This document shows positions 5,899-15,536 of a DNA stretch of 28,586 bases, in pieces; position 1 is the stretch's first letter, and the number at the start of each line of letters is the position of its first letter. The notes under the pieces are model-generated. The model was not told the origin of the DNA, made no database searches, and saw only the letters and a program-made list of their open reading frames with translations. The position numbers were made by a program, and so were the translations under genes. Source of the stretch: BJGV01 sp964013575 (lineage in GTDB: Bacteria > Pseudomonadota > Gammaproteobacteria > Burkholderiales > Nitrosomonadaceae); NCBI GenBank assembly GCA_964013575.1, contig CAXGWP010000018.1, positions 1 through 28,586 on the forward strand, read 5' to 3'.

Positions 5899-6011
5899 TC
5901 TCTTATCTTAAGCAAATCGGTTAAAATATATATGATTTTTAAAAAACAACTAATAAGAATTTCATATTGTTACTTTGATTTTATTCAATTATAACTGGTT
6001 ACGGAAAAAAA

Positions 6012-9000
6012 TTGCGTCTTTCACATATTAAACTTTCTGGATTCAAAACTTTTGTTGACCCGACCGTTATTCCTGTCCCTAGTACTTTAGTTGGAGTTGT
6101 AGGTCCTAATGGATGTGGGAAATCTAATGTGATCGATGCAGTTAGATGGGTACTAGGAGAATCAAAAGCTTCTGCTTTACGTGGGGACTCGATGCAGGAT
6201 GTAATTTTTAATGGGTCTACTAATCGTAAATCTGTAGGGCGTGCAAGTGTAGAATTAGTTTTTGATAATAGCCTTGGTAAGGCTGGGGGGAAGTGGTCAG
6301 AATATGCAGAAATTTCCATCAAACGAGTTCTGTTGAGGGGTGGTGATTCTACATATTATATGAATAATATTCATGTTAGAAGACGTGATATAGCTGATGT
6401 CTTTTTTGGAACAGGAATTGGTGGCCATGGTTATGCAATAATTGAACAGGGTATGATTTCAAGAGTAATAGAGGCAAAGCCTGAAGAATTGCGTTCATTT
6501 TTGGAGGAGGCTGCAGGGATTTCTAAATATCACGCTCGTCGTCGGGAAACTGAACTTCGTTTGCGTGATACTAGGGGAAATTTATCACGGATAGGGGATA
6601 TCTGTCAGGAGTTAGAAAACCAATTACAGCATCTAGAAGAACAGGCAGAGGTTGCTGGTAAATTTAAAGATATGCGGGAAAAATTAGGTGTTACGTATAA
6701 TTTATTATGGTTGGCACGTAAACAGGAGGCTAGAGCTCAACGTGTTCGTAGGGAGAAAGAAATCCAGCGATTAGAATTAGAGTTAGAGGCAGAAAACTCA
6801 ACTTTTCAAAACATAGAAACCCTTTTAGAAGAAGGCCGTGTAAAGCATTATGCTGCTAGTGACAGCTTGCATATAGGTCAGGGAGAATTATATGAAGCTA
6901 ACGCTGAGGTGGCGAGAATTGAGCAACAAATACAGCATTTGCGTGATAATAAGCAGCGTGTTGGACAGCAAATTACTGTAGCCAAAAACCAGATTAAGAA
7001 TCATGAAGAACAGTTAGAGGGTTATACCGAGAGCTTAGAAAAATGGCATGGGGAGTTTGAGAAAGCAAGTGTGAAATTTGAGAATAATATGGAGCAAGCT
7101 TCTAGAGAAAATGAAAAATTGCCGCAAACACAAGAAGATTTTCAATTGCAGCAGAAAAAATCAAAAGAAATTCAGAGTAAATTACTTCTTACTGAACAGG
7201 CTAGGGAGCTAGAAGAGAGTAATCGTACTCATGTCAAGAAATCTTTGCAGCAACTTGAATTACGTAGAGCAAAACTTTTGGAGGAGCAGGGTGCACTTAC
7301 ACAGCCTGATAGTTCAAAACTCATACAGCTACAAGAAGAAATAGGAAGCATTGAATCTGAACTTGAGAAAAAACAGGAGCACTTTAAAGAAACTGAGGAG
7401 AAACTTTTAAAAGCAGAAGAAGCTAAACGTGAAATTACAATCAAGAAACAATTGCTTGAACAGGAAAATACTCAGATGGAAGCTCGTTCTTTAGCTTTGG
7501 AGCGTCTTCAGAATCAGCTTGAGAATGATGATGGATTAAGTGAATGGCTTACAAAATATAAGTTAGATGTTTTACCGCGTTTATGGCAAAGCATTCAAAT
7601 TGAAAAAGGATGGGAAAATGCCTTAGAATCAGTTTTACGTGAACGGCTTAATAGTTCTTCTTTAGAGAGTTTAGAGATTGTGCAGGATTGGTTAGAAGAT
7701 TCTCCTCCTGGAAAATGGACATTATTTGAGACAGCATCTTTAGTAGAGCAAGAATTGAGTGAAAAGATGTTACATAATAAGAAAGGCTGGAAATCATTAG
7801 AATGGTATTTGACTTGTGAAGATACTGGGATTAAATCAGTATTAAAGGAATGGCTAAGAGGAATTTATGTTGTCAAGAGTATCAAAGATGGACTTTTACA
7901 ACGGAAAGATCTTTCTTTAGGTGAAATATTGGTGACACCAGAAGGACATTTCTTTACCCAACATAGTCTTACATATTATGCCCCTGATACTCAATTGCAT
8001 GGGGTGTTAGTGCGTCAAAGAGAAATAGTTAAGATTAAGAATAATGTAGAAAAAATAGGATCTAAGCTTATTAAGCAGAAATCTTCCTTAGTCGCTATTG
8101 AGAAAGATTGTGCTAAATTAGAGGGATTAATTTCACAAATACGTATTAATAGTGAAGAGCTTCAGAGAAATTATCATAATTTACAAATACAGGCGCTGAA
8201 ATTAACACAATTGGCACAACACTCTGATCAGCGTGGAAAACAAATTTCAATTGAACTTGCAGAGATTATAAGGCAAATAGATATTGAGAGTTCTCAAAAG
8301 AAAGAATTAGAAGAAAAATTAAGTGAATATCAGTGTCAAGTTTTAGATTTACAAGAGAAAGTGAAAAATGAGAAAGATAAAGAATCAGTTGCTGAAGAAA
8401 TTCTTAATAAGCAGCAGAATCATGTGAGAAATATAGAGAAGGAAATGCAAGAAATTGATTTTTATAAAAAGACTTGTAGGAATAAAATTGTTGATATTGA
8501 AAATGCTATTCTTGGTATTGAAGGGGGTCTAGTTGAGTTTAGATCTAACCTGGATAAATTAGAGACTGAGCAAAATAATTTTGATGGTTCTGCTTTAAAT
8601 AATCAGATGCAAGAGTGTTTAGTATTACGAGAACAGAAAGAGGAGTTCCTTAGGACTGCACGTGGTATATTAGAAGGTGTTACTAAAGATTTACAAAAAA
8701 TGGAGCAAGAACGTGTTGCTTCTGAACAGAAGATGGGACCTTTACGAGAATCAATAAATCAAGTGCGTCTAAAGGAGCAGGAGGCTTTGATTTTAGAGAA
8801 GCAATTTCATGAAAAATTAGAAGAATCTGGTGCAAAAGAAGAAGAATTACAGCAGATTTTGGGTAAAACTAAGCCTTCTAAAATACAGTCTAATATTAAT
8901 TATCTTGATTCTGAAATTGAGAAATTAGGTGCAGTAAATCTTGCTGCCTTAGAAGAATTAACTATATCAAAAGAGCGTAAAATTTATCTTGATTCTCAGT

Positions 9001-9551
9001 TTAGTGACTTACAGGAAGCAGTTAAGACTTTAGAGAATGTTATTAAGCGTATAGATCGGGAGACTAGAGAACGTTTACTTGATACCTTTGATAAGGTAAA
9101 CAATCATTTAGATGATATTTTTCCAGCTATATTTGGTGGTGGGAACGCTAAATTGAAACTAAGTGGAGAAGAAATTCTGGATTCTGGTGTTGAAATAAAC
9201 GCACAGCCCCCAGGAAAGAAGAATAGCTCTATTAAGCTTCTATCTGGTGGTGAGAAGGCGTTGACAGCATTGGCATTAGTGTTTTCATTATTTAAGCTAA
9301 ACCCTGCTCCATTTTGCTTACTAGATGAGGTAGATGCCCCATTAGATGACAGTAATACTGAGCGTTTTTGTGATTTATTAAGAAAAATGTCAGAACAGAC
9401 GCAATGTCTATTTATTAGCCATAATAAAATTACTATAGAACTGGCACAGCAGTTAATTGGTGTAACAATGCAGGAGCAAGGTGTTTCAAGAGTTGTTGCT
9501 GTTGATATTGAGGAAGCTGTAAGATTTAATAAAGTAGCCGAGGTTGGGTAA
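6012..9551 (+). CDS. smc: Chromosome partition protein Smc
   Basis: A 1179-residue SMC ATPase, the core of the bacterial condensin that compacts and segregates the nucleoid, normally with ScpA and ScpB (not in this window). The N-terminal head has Walker A GPNGCGKS at residues 31-38. Two long Glu/Lys/Gln-rich coiled coils (about 170-500 and 670-1000) flank a hinge domain at roughly 506-670. The C-terminal head has the signature LSGGEKALTALAL (from 1077) and Walker B LLDEVDAPLDD with Asp1105 and Glu1106. The start is TTG at 6012: it gives exactly the family N-terminus MRLSHIKLSGFKTF and no ATG fits. The upstream GGA is weak, so the gene may be translated at low level. Six bases separate it from zipA. 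Confidence 0.96.
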   Translation: MRLSHIKLSGFKTFVDPTVIPVPSTLVGVVGPNGCGKSNVIDAVRWVLGESKASALRGDSMQDVIFNGSTNRKSVGRASVELVFDNSLGKAGGKWSEYAEISIKRVLLRGGDSTYYMNNIHVRRRDIADVFFGTGIGGHGYAIIEQGMISRVIEAKPEELRSFLEEAAGISKYHARRRETELRLRDTRGNLSRIGDICQELENQLQHLEEQAEVAGKFKDMREKLGVTYNLLWLARKQEARAQRVRREKEIQRLELELEAENSTFQNIETLLEEGRVKHYAASDSLHIGQGELYEANAEVARIEQQIQHLRDNKQRVGQQITVAKNQIKNHEEQLEGYTESLEKWHGEFEKASVKFENNMEQASRENEKLPQTQEDFQLQQKKSKEIQSKLLLTEQARELEESNRTHVKKSLQQLELRRAKLLEEQGALTQPDSSKLIQLQEEIGSIESELEKKQEHFKETEEKLLKAEEAKREITIKKQLLEQENTQMEARSLALERLQNQLENDDGLSEWLTKYKLDVLPRLWQSIQIEKGWENALESVLRERLNSSSLESLEIVQDWLEDSPPGKWTLFETASLVEQELSEKMLHNKKGWKSLEWYLTCEDTGIKSVLKEWLRGIYVVKSIKDGLLQRKDLSLGEILVTPEGHFFTQHSLTYYAPDTQLHGVLVRQREIVKIKNNVEKIGSKLIKQKSSLVAIEKDCAKLEGLISQIRINSEELQRNYHNLQIQALKLTQLAQHSDQRGKQISIELAEIIRQIDIESSQKKELEEKLSEYQCQVLDLQEKVKNEKDKESVAEEILNKQQNHVRNIEKEMQEIDFYKKTCRNKIVDIENAILGIEGGLVEFRSNLDKLETEQNNFDGSALNNQMQECLVLREQKEEFLRTARGILEGVTKDLQKMEQERVASEQKMGPLRESINQVRLKEQEALILEKQFHEKLEESGAKEEELQQILGKTKPSKIQSNINYLDSEIEKLGAVNLAALEELTISKERKIYLDSQFSDLQEAVKTLENVIKRIDRETRERLLDTFDKVNNHLDDIFPAIFGGGNAKLKLSGEEILDSGVEINAQPPGKKNSSIKLLSGGEKALTALALVFSLFKLNPAPFCLLDEVDAPLDDSNTERFCDLLRKMSEQTQCLFISHNKITIELAQQLIGVTMQEQGVSRVVAVDIEEAVRFNKVAEVG

Positions 9552-9557
9552 TAAAGC

Positions 9558-10826
9558 ATGAGTCAGATAAATATGAGTGAATTACAAATTAATTTGATTG
9601 TTGCTGGGATCGTAATAATTTTGGTAGTGATTTTCTATAATTGGTTACAACAGCGCCGGAGTCAGCGTAATACAGAAGAAGCATTTGATAATAAATACGA
9701 AGACGTTTTATTAGAAGTAGAAAAAGAAAGAATAGAACCGAAAATAAATAGTGAAATTATTGGAGATTCAAGAGTTGAGCCAAGTATAAAAGATTTGGAA
9801 ATGGTTGATTCTGAAAATCAGCTAGAGCAGGAATATATTAATTTAATTAATAAAGAGGAAGAAACAACTAAGCCTAATATTCAGTTAAAGGAACAGGTTC
9901 AGTATAAAATTAATGGAACTAATGAATCTATTGATAGAGCTGAAGATGATAGTCCATTACACCAGAGTTTAAATATAGATAACGAGCGTATTAGGCAGGA
10001 AGAAAATAATGCTCCTGTTGTTGACTATGTGGTGAATATTCAGTTTAGAGACTCTATTACTGTACTATATCTTGTGGATATATTACAAAGGAAGGTTGAC
10101 TTTGTGAAGCCAGTACACTGGTATGGGCAAAAATTTATAGGTGGAACTTGGGAAGAGATTACACCAGAATCTGGTCGGAATATAGAGTACAAATGTTTGA
10201 GGGCTTGTTTACAACTTGTTGATCGGTCTGGTCCTGTGACCGAGGTTAGTTTGTCTGAGTTTCGTGACATGGTGCAGGAATTTGCAGAACTAAATAATGC
10301 AGTTACTGATGATTTAGATATCAGGGAGGCATATAATAAAGCTGTTTTACTTGATCAATTTTGTGCTGATGTAGATATTATGATTGGGATTAATGTTATT
10401 AGTAAAGATGGTGGAGCATTTACTGGTACAAAAATTCGTTCTTTAGCAGAGGCGTCTGGGTTTAAGCTTGAGAGTGGAGGAGTATTTAATATTCAGGAGG
10501 AGAATGATGATGTTAAATTTATTCTCCAAAATTATGAAAAAACACCTTTTCTGCCTGAAAATATGAGGAAAATGACTACTAGTGGCGTTACATTTTTATT
10601 TGATGTGCCAAGAATTAAGAATGGAGATAGAGTGTTTGATCAAATGACAAATCTTGCAGGAACTTTTGCAACAACCTTAGGTGGTATAATGGTTGATGAT
10701 AATAAGGTTCCTCTAAGTGATAGTGGGATTGAAAGGATTAAATACAAGCTAATTGAAATACATACTGCAATGGAGTCAAAGAATCTTCCTGCGGGAGGAG
10801 AGATAGCACTGAGGTTATTTGTGTGA
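9558..10826 (+). CDS. zipA: ZipA-like cell division protein
   Basis: A 422-residue membrane-anchored divisome protein. Residues about 10-28 (QINLIVAGIVIILVVIFYNW) form one N-terminal membrane segment with the rest cytoplasmic, as in ZipA. Residues 30-150 are a long acidic, Glu/Asn-rich, probably disordered linker. The C-terminal third resembles the ZipA FtsZ-binding domain, for example VTFLFDVPRIKNGDRVFDQM and the end GGEIALRLFV. ZipA ties FtsZ polymers to the inner membrane. In beta- and gammaproteobacteria zipA lies between smc and ligA, as here. Sequence similarity in this family is low, so the call leans on topology and neighbours. An in-frame ATG at 9573 is an alternative start. It overlaps ligA by 4 bp. 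Confidence 0.87.
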   Translation: MSQINMSELQINLIVAGIVIILVVIFYNWLQQRRSQRNTEEAFDNKYEDVLLEVEKERIEPKINSEIIGDSRVEPSIKDLEMVDSENQLEQEYINLINKEEETTKPNIQLKEQVQYKINGTNESIDRAEDDSPLHQSLNIDNERIRQEENNAPVVDYVVNIQFRDSITVLYLVDILQRKVDFVKPVHWYGQKFIGGTWEEITPESGRNIEYKCLRACLQLVDRSGPVTEVSLSEFRDMVQEFAELNNAVTDDLDIREAYNKAVLLDQFCADVDIMIGINVISKDGGAFTGTKIRSLAEASGFKLESGGVFNIQEENDDVKFILQNYEKTPFLPENMRKMTTSGVTFLFDVPRIKNGDRVFDQMTNLAGTFATTLGGIMVDDNKVPLSDSGIERIKYKLIEIHTAMESKNLPAGGEIALRLFV

Positions 10827-12973
10827 ATGAGTATTTTAGAAAAAATTCTCAAAATACAAGATCTGAGTTAATTAATAACCTAAAGCCTTATCAACGGGAT
10901 CTTAAAAGAAATAGAGATAGTTTAAGGCTGGATCCTTCAAATTTTAAACTAAAGATTAGTTTGTCTGAGTCTCTTAGAAAGATAATAGAGATACATAATT
11001 ATTTATATTCTGTTTTGGACTCACCTAGTATTCCAGATTATGAATATGATAAACTTTTTCTAGAATTAAGAGAATTAGAGCAATGTTTCCCTGATTTAAT
11101 TACAACCCATTCCCCAACTCAACGTGTAGGTTCCATTCCTCTTTTAAAATTTTCTCAAGTTGTTCATCGCGTACCAATGTTATCTCTTAGCAACGAGTTC
11201 GAAATGGATGCAGTAAGGGAATTTGATCGGCGCTTAAGTGAGCAATTAGGAAATGAAAGTATTGAATACGTAGTGGAACCAAAATTTGATGGTCTCGCAG
11301 TTAGTTTATGTTATGAGAATGGTATTCTCACAACTGGTGCTACCAGAGGTGATGGGGAGGTAGGGGAAGATGTTACATCAAATCTCCGTACAATTAAATC
11401 AATTCCCCTGCGTTTAAATACTAGTTCTTATAATATTCCTGATTTTGTTGAAATACGTGGAGAGGTCTTGATGTTAAAGAAAGATTTCATTGAGCTTAAT
11501 CAACAGCAGAAAATAAAGAATGAAAAATTATTTGTTAATCCCCGTAACGCAGCTGCTGGTTCTTTGCGTCAGCTTGACCCTAAAATTACTGCTACCCGTA
11601 AACTAACTTTTTTTGCATATGGGGTTGGTGGCTATACTGTTGATGGAATACCATGCGACACACATAGCAATATGATGGAATATATTTCTGCTAGTGGGTT
11701 CCCAATTTCTAGGGAAAGTGATGTAGTGCATAATGCTGAAGAACTATTAACCTATTATAGGAGGATATTAGAATTACGTGAGCAGCTACCCTATGATATA
11801 GATGGAGTAGTTTATAAAGTTAATAGTATTGTGCAACAAAAAAAAATAGGGTTTATTTCCCGAGCACCTCGTTTTGCTATAGCACACAAATTCCCGGCTC
11901 AGGAAGTTATAACTGAACTATTGGGTATTGATATACAGGTAGGCAGAACAGGAGCTTTAACTCCAGTTGCAAAGTTAAAGCCAGTATTTGTTGGTGGTGT
12001 TACTGTAACTCAGGCAACTCTTCATAATGAAGATGAGATTAAACGAAAGAATGTAATGATTGGTGATAGTGTTATTGTACGCAGAGCAGGTGATGTTATT
12101 CCCGAAGTAGTAGAGGTGGTGTTAGAGCATCGTCCAGATAATGCCTATCCGTTTATTATGCCAGATCGGTGTCCAGAATGTGGTGCTAAAACAATACGAA
12201 TGAATACTGAGGCAGTATTAAAATGCTCAGGAGGCTTGTTCTGTCCAGCACAGAAAAAACAGGCAATTATACATTTTGCATCACGCCGGGGTATGTATAT
12301 TGATGGCTTGGGAAATAAATTGATAGAGCAGTTGGTGGATACAGGATTAGTTAGTACATTTGCAGACCTATATTTACTTGATGAAAACAAACTCAGTAGT
12401 TTGCCCCGTATGGGGAGGAAGTCTGCTGCCAATTTATTAGGGTCTATTAGAAAGAGTAAGAATCCTATGTTGGCACAATTTATATATGCGCTAGGAATTC
12501 CAAATGTAGGTATAACTACTGCTAGGGGATTGGCTCGATACTTTAATAATTTTAGTAGGATACAGGAAGCAGATGTAGAGGCCTTGCAGCAAATCCCAGA
12601 TGTTGGTTTGGTTGTAGCCCAAAGCATCAAAGATTTCTTTTTAGAGACTTATAATATAGATGTTATTAGAAGATTGTTTTTAGTAGGGATTGAACTGGTG
12701 GAAAATGTAGAGATACAAGAATTACAGGATAAAAATAGTTCAAATTTAATTAAAGGCAATATTTTTGTTTTAACAGGAACTCTGCCAAGTTTATCTAGAG
12801 AAAATATTATAGAGAGAATTGAAAATATGGGTGGAAAAGTAACTAGTAATATATCTAAGAAGACTACTTATTTAATAGCTGGTAATACTCCAGGTAGTAA
12901 GTATAAGAAGGCTCTTGAATTAGGGGTTAATATTTTGAATGAGAAAGAATTATTGGAATTAATTAAAAATTAA
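10823..12973 (+). CDS. ligA: NAD+-dependent DNA ligase
   Basis: NAD+-dependent DNA ligase, 716 residues from the GTG at 10823, which seals nicks in replication and repair. In order: the Ia NMN-binding segment (HNYLYSVLDSPSIPDYEYDK), the adenylation site KFDG with Lys154, NPRNAAAGSLRQLDP, the OB fold (VGRTGALTPVAKLKPV), the Cys4 zinc finger (CPECG, then CSGGLFCP), helix-hairpin-helix repeats (LPRMGRKSAANL, IPNVGITTARGL, IPDVGLVVAQSI), and a C-terminal BRCT domain (FVLTGTLPSLSRENIIERIE). The GTG overlaps the zipA stop and has GAGG 8 bases upstream, but the first 46 residues have no match to the usual N-terminus. An in-frame TTG at 10961 would give a standard-length 670-residue protein without the extension. 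Confidence 0.96.
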   Translation: MNEYFRKNSQNTRSELINNLKPYQRDLKRNRDSLRLDPSNFKLKISLSESLRKIIEIHNYLYSVLDSPSIPDYEYDKLFLELRELEQCFPDLITTHSPTQRVGSIPLLKFSQVVHRVPMLSLSNEFEMDAVREFDRRLSEQLGNESIEYVVEPKFDGLAVSLCYENGILTTGATRGDGEVGEDVTSNLRTIKSIPLRLNTSSYNIPDFVEIRGEVLMLKKDFIELNQQQKIKNEKLFVNPRNAAAGSLRQLDPKITATRKLTFFAYGVGGYTVDGIPCDTHSNMMEYISASGFPISRESDVVHNAEELLTYYRRILELREQLPYDIDGVVYKVNSIVQQKKIGFISRAPRFAIAHKFPAQEVITELLGIDIQVGRTGALTPVAKLKPVFVGGVTVTQATLHNEDEIKRKNVMIGDSVIVRRAGDVIPEVVEVVLEHRPDNAYPFIMPDRCPECGAKTIRMNTEAVLKCSGGLFCPAQKKQAIIHFASRRGMYIDGLGNKLIEQLVDTGLVSTFADLYLLDENKLSSLPRMGRKSAANLLGSIRKSKNPMLAQFIYALGIPNVGITTARGLARYFNNFSRIQEADVEALQQIPDVGLVVAQSIKDFFLETYNIDVIRRLFLVGIELVENVEIQELQDKNSSNLIKGNIFVLTGTLPSLSRENIIERIENMGGKVTSNISKKTTYLIAGNTPGSKYKKALELGVNILNEKELLELIKN

Positions 12974-13294
12974 GAGGTTTTTTTATTCTTAAAAAATAAT
13001 TATTTCTAATGGTTTTATAAGAATGAGTGCAATAAATTAATGGTGTTTAGCAGGCACATTTGAAACGAATTGTTTCTGAAAATGTTTTGAAAATGATTCT
13101 ATAAATTAATGATAAATTATCTATCAATATAAATTAGCATTGATCCCAATAGGTAGTGCAATTTTTTATTTTCATATTTCTTGATAAAGCGATAAGATTA
13201 AAGATAGATATATTTATGATACTTGATAATTCAAGTATGGTGAATATATTTCATTTGCGGTTATTACGTTATGGAATAGTAAAGGTATAGCAGT
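12974..13294. other. Intergenic region between ligA and def
   Basis: About 320 AT-rich bases with no coding frame that I can support. It holds a perfect dyad at 13220-13239. No strong terminator for the smc-zipA-ligA transcript was found; TTTTTTTATT just after the ligA stop lacks a preceding stem. Confidence 0.5.
13220..13239. promoter_or_regulatory. Perfect 8-bp inverted repeat upstream of def
   Basis: ATACTTGA at 13220-13227 and TCAAGTAT at 13232-13239 are separated by TAAT. No T-run follows, so it is not a typical terminator. It lies 55 bases upstream of the def start and could be an operator or a leader hairpin. Function is unknown. Confidence 0.35.
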
Positions 13295-13810
13295 ATGGCG
13301 ATTAAATCTGTTCTGAAAATGGGCGAAGTGAGTTTGTTACAGGTGGCAGAGAAAGTAAAAGAATTTAATACACCTCAGCTAAATACTCTAATTCAAGATA
13401 TGTATGACACTATGAAAAATGAAGAGGGTGCTGGGTTAGCTGCGCCTCAGATTGGCGTTAGTTTGCAGGTGGTTATTTTTGGTGTGGAACAGAACGCGCG
13501 CTATCCGGATGCTGAAGCTGTACCTTACACTGTATTGATAAATCCTACAATTAAACCTCTTACAGAAGAGGTAGATGAAGATTGGGAAGGTTGTTTAAGT
13601 GTACCGGGTATGCGTGGTATGGTGCCAAGATTTTCTAGGATTCATTATAAGGGTTATGATCAATATGGAAATACTATAAATAGAGATGTAGTGGGATTCC
13701 ATGCACGTGTAGTGCAGCACGAATGTGATCATTTACAGGGGATTCTCTATCCTATGCGGATTAATAATTTTCAAACATTTGGTTTTACAGATGTATTGTT
13801 TCCGGGATAA
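13295..13810 (+). CDS. def: Peptide deformylase
   Basis: A 171-residue peptide deformylase, which removes the formyl group from the initiator methionine of new proteins at the ribosome. All three motifs are present: GAGLAAPQIG (residues 45-54), EGCLSVPG (98-105) and HECDH (142-146). Metal ligands are Cys100, His142 and His146, with Glu143 as catalytic base. Length is normal. AAGG lies 9 bases before the ATG. It is separate from ligA and not followed by fmt, so it appears to be a single-gene unit and may be a second deformylase copy; that cannot be judged from this window. It is convergent with hemJ, 34 bases apart. Confidence 0.95.
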   Translation: MAIKSVLKMGEVSLLQVAEKVKEFNTPQLNTLIQDMYDTMKNEEGAGLAAPQIGVSLQVVIFGVEQNARYPDAEAVPYTVLINPTIKPLTEEVDEDWEGCLSVPGMRGMVPRFSRIHYKGYDQYGNTINRDVVGFHARVVQHECDHLQGILYPMRINNFQTFGFTDVLFPG

Positions 13811-13844
13811 AAATTAATGATGGATAAAATATTGAAATAATTGC

Positions 13845-14267
13845 TCAAGGTTTTACCACCACTAATATAACTATTGTAATTAAAATTATTACTGGAATTT
13901 CATTGAACCAACGATAATAAATATGTCCATGCTGGTTCTGGTCTAGTTTAAAATCAGTTAGTAATCTACCACAGTAATAATGGTAAATAATCAATACTGC
14001 AACTAAAGAAAGTTTAGCGTGGAGCCACCAACTTCCTTCTATTCCAGAAATACCATAACCAAGCCATAGCCACATACCAAATATAATGGTTAATATCGCA
14101 CCTGGTGTCATAATTCCATAGTAAAGCTTACGTTCCATTACCTTGAAACGTTCAATACTTAGTAGATCATCACTCATAGCATGATAGACAAATAATCTTG
14201 GGAGATAAAAGAGTCCAGCAAACCAAGTCACCATGAATATAATATGTAATGATTTTATCCAGAGCAT
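13845..14267 (-). CDS. hemJ: HemJ-type protoporphyrinogen IX oxidase
   Basis: A 140-residue integral membrane protein with about four membrane segments (residues 5-25, 52-72, 82-100 and 120-138). The N-terminus LHIIFMVTWFAGLFYLPRLF is the HemJ (UPF0093) signature, with His8 in the first helix. A conserved Lys lies in WWLHAKLSLV. HemJ oxidises protoporphyrinogen IX to protoporphyrin IX in haem synthesis and replaces HemG or HemY in many proteobacteria. Length is typical. It is divergent from frmA with 108 bases between the starts. A CopD-like membrane protein is the alternative annotation, less likely given the signature. Confidence 0.85.
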   Translation of the reverse strand: MLWIKSLHIIFMVTWFAGLFYLPRLFVYHAMSDDLLSIERFKVMERKLYYGIMTPGAILTIIFGMWLWLGYGISGIEGSWWLHAKLSLVAVLIIYHYYCGRLLTDFKLDQNQHGHIYYRWFNEIPVIILITIVILVVVKP

Positions 14268-14375
14268 TTAATTTCCTATTGGTCTAAAATAGGTAATTAT
14301 AGTAGAGGTTACTTTATTTTTCCTTCTATTAATTTTCTGCGGTATAGATTCTGCTAAAAGAAAAAGAGTTAAATA

Positions 14376-15509
14376 ATGAAAAGTAATACAAAAATGATTA
14401 AAACAAGAGCTGCAGTTGCATGGAGCCCTGGTCAGCCATTATGCATCGAGTCGGTTGATTTGATGCCGCCTCAAAAGGGAGAGGTGCTAGTCCGGATAGT
14501 GGCTACTGGTGTATGTCATACAGATGCATATACACTTTCTGGAAAAGACCCAGAGGGTAAATTTCCTGTTATTCTCGGTCATGAGGGTAGTGGAATTGTT
14601 GAGGCTTTAGGTGAAGGTGTTACTAGTGTTTCTATAGGAGATCATGTAATACCACTTTATACTCCTGAATGTGGTGAGTGTAAGTTTTGTAAATCAGGTA
14701 AAACTAATCTTTGTCAGGCTATTCGTATAACTCAGGGGCAGGGACTTATGCCTGATGGCACTACACGTTTTTTTATGGATGGGGAGCCTATTTATCATTA
14801 TATGGGGACATCAACTTTTTCGGAATATACTGTAGTGCCTGAAATCGCATTAGCTAATATTAGTAAAAAAGCACCACTAGAAAAAGTGTGTTTGCTTGGT
14901 TGTGGTGTAACTACTGGTATGGGTGCTGTTGCTAATACTGCTAAAGTAAAAGAAGGTGATACGGTAGCTGTTTTTGGTCTTGGTGGCATTGGGCTTGCAG
15001 TGATAATTGGTGCTGTAAAAGCTAATGCAGGGCGTATCATCGCGATTGATACTAATCCAGCTAAATTTGAGGTTGCGCGCCAGCTTGGTGCGACCGATGT
15101 TGTAAACCCAATAGATCATGTTAGGCCAATTCAGGATGTAATTGTAGAAATGAGTGGTGGGGGTGTAGATTTTTCTTTTGAATGTATTGGTAATGTTAAC
15201 GTGATGCGTTCGGCCCTTGAATGTTGTCATAAGGGTTGGGGAGAGTCTGTGATTATTGGTGTTGCTGGTGCTGGAGAAGAAATCTGTACCCGTCCATTGC
15301 AATTAGTAACCGGTCGCGTATGGCGTGGTTCAGCTTTTGGTGGAGTAAAGGGCCGTTCTGAGCTTCCACGGTATGTTCAGAGTTATTTGGATGGAGAGTA
15401 TGAATTAGATACATTCATTACTCATACTTTTCAACTGGAAGATATAAATAAAGCATTTGATTTGATGCATGCAGGAGAGTCTATTCGAGCAGTTATTAAT
15501 TTTAGATAG
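14376..15509 (+). CDS. frmA: S-(hydroxymethyl)glutathione dehydrogenase (class III ADH)
   Basis: A 377-residue zinc-dependent, NAD-linked class III alcohol dehydrogenase that oxidises S-hydroxymethylglutathione, the spontaneous adduct of formaldehyde and glutathione; it can also reduce S-nitrosoglutathione. Catalytic zinc residues are Cys47 (GVCHTDAYT) and His69-Glu70 (GHEGSG). The structural zinc is held by Cys99, Cys102, Cys105 and Cys113. The Rossmann motif is VFGLGGIGLAVIIGA, and the class III segment CGVTTGMGAV is present. The usual family N-terminus begins near MIKTRAAVAW, so the ATG at 14394 is an alternative start. AGAG lies upstream of the chosen ATG. No formylglutathione hydrolase gene is adjacent. 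It is convergent with the glycosylase gene. Confidence 0.95.
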   Translation: MKSNTKMIKTRAAVAWSPGQPLCIESVDLMPPQKGEVLVRIVATGVCHTDAYTLSGKDPEGKFPVILGHEGSGIVEALGEGVTSVSIGDHVIPLYTPECGECKFCKSGKTNLCQAIRITQGQGLMPDGTTRFFMDGEPIYHYMGTSTFSEYTVVPEIALANISKKAPLEKVCLLGCGVTTGMGAVANTAKVKEGDTVAVFGLGGIGLAVIIGAVKANAGRIIAIDTNPAKFEVARQLGATDVVNPIDHVRPIQDVIVEMSGGGVDFSFECIGNVNVMRSALECCHKGWGESVIIGVAGAGEEICTRPLQLVTGRVWRGSAFGGVKGRSELPRYVQSYLDGEYELDTFITHTFQLEDINKAFDLMHAGESIRAVINFR

Positions 15510-15536
15510 TTTTATTAGGAATATTTATTTTTAAGA

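Noticed and set aside
12145..12630. Long minus-strand frame of 161 residues inside ligA
   Set aside because: Antisense to conserved zinc-finger and HhH regions; no start signal or family.
14877..15302. Long minus-strand frame of 141 residues inside frmA
   Set aside because: Antisense to a well-conserved enzyme; its composition is Thr/Asn-rich and looks like a codon-bias artefact.
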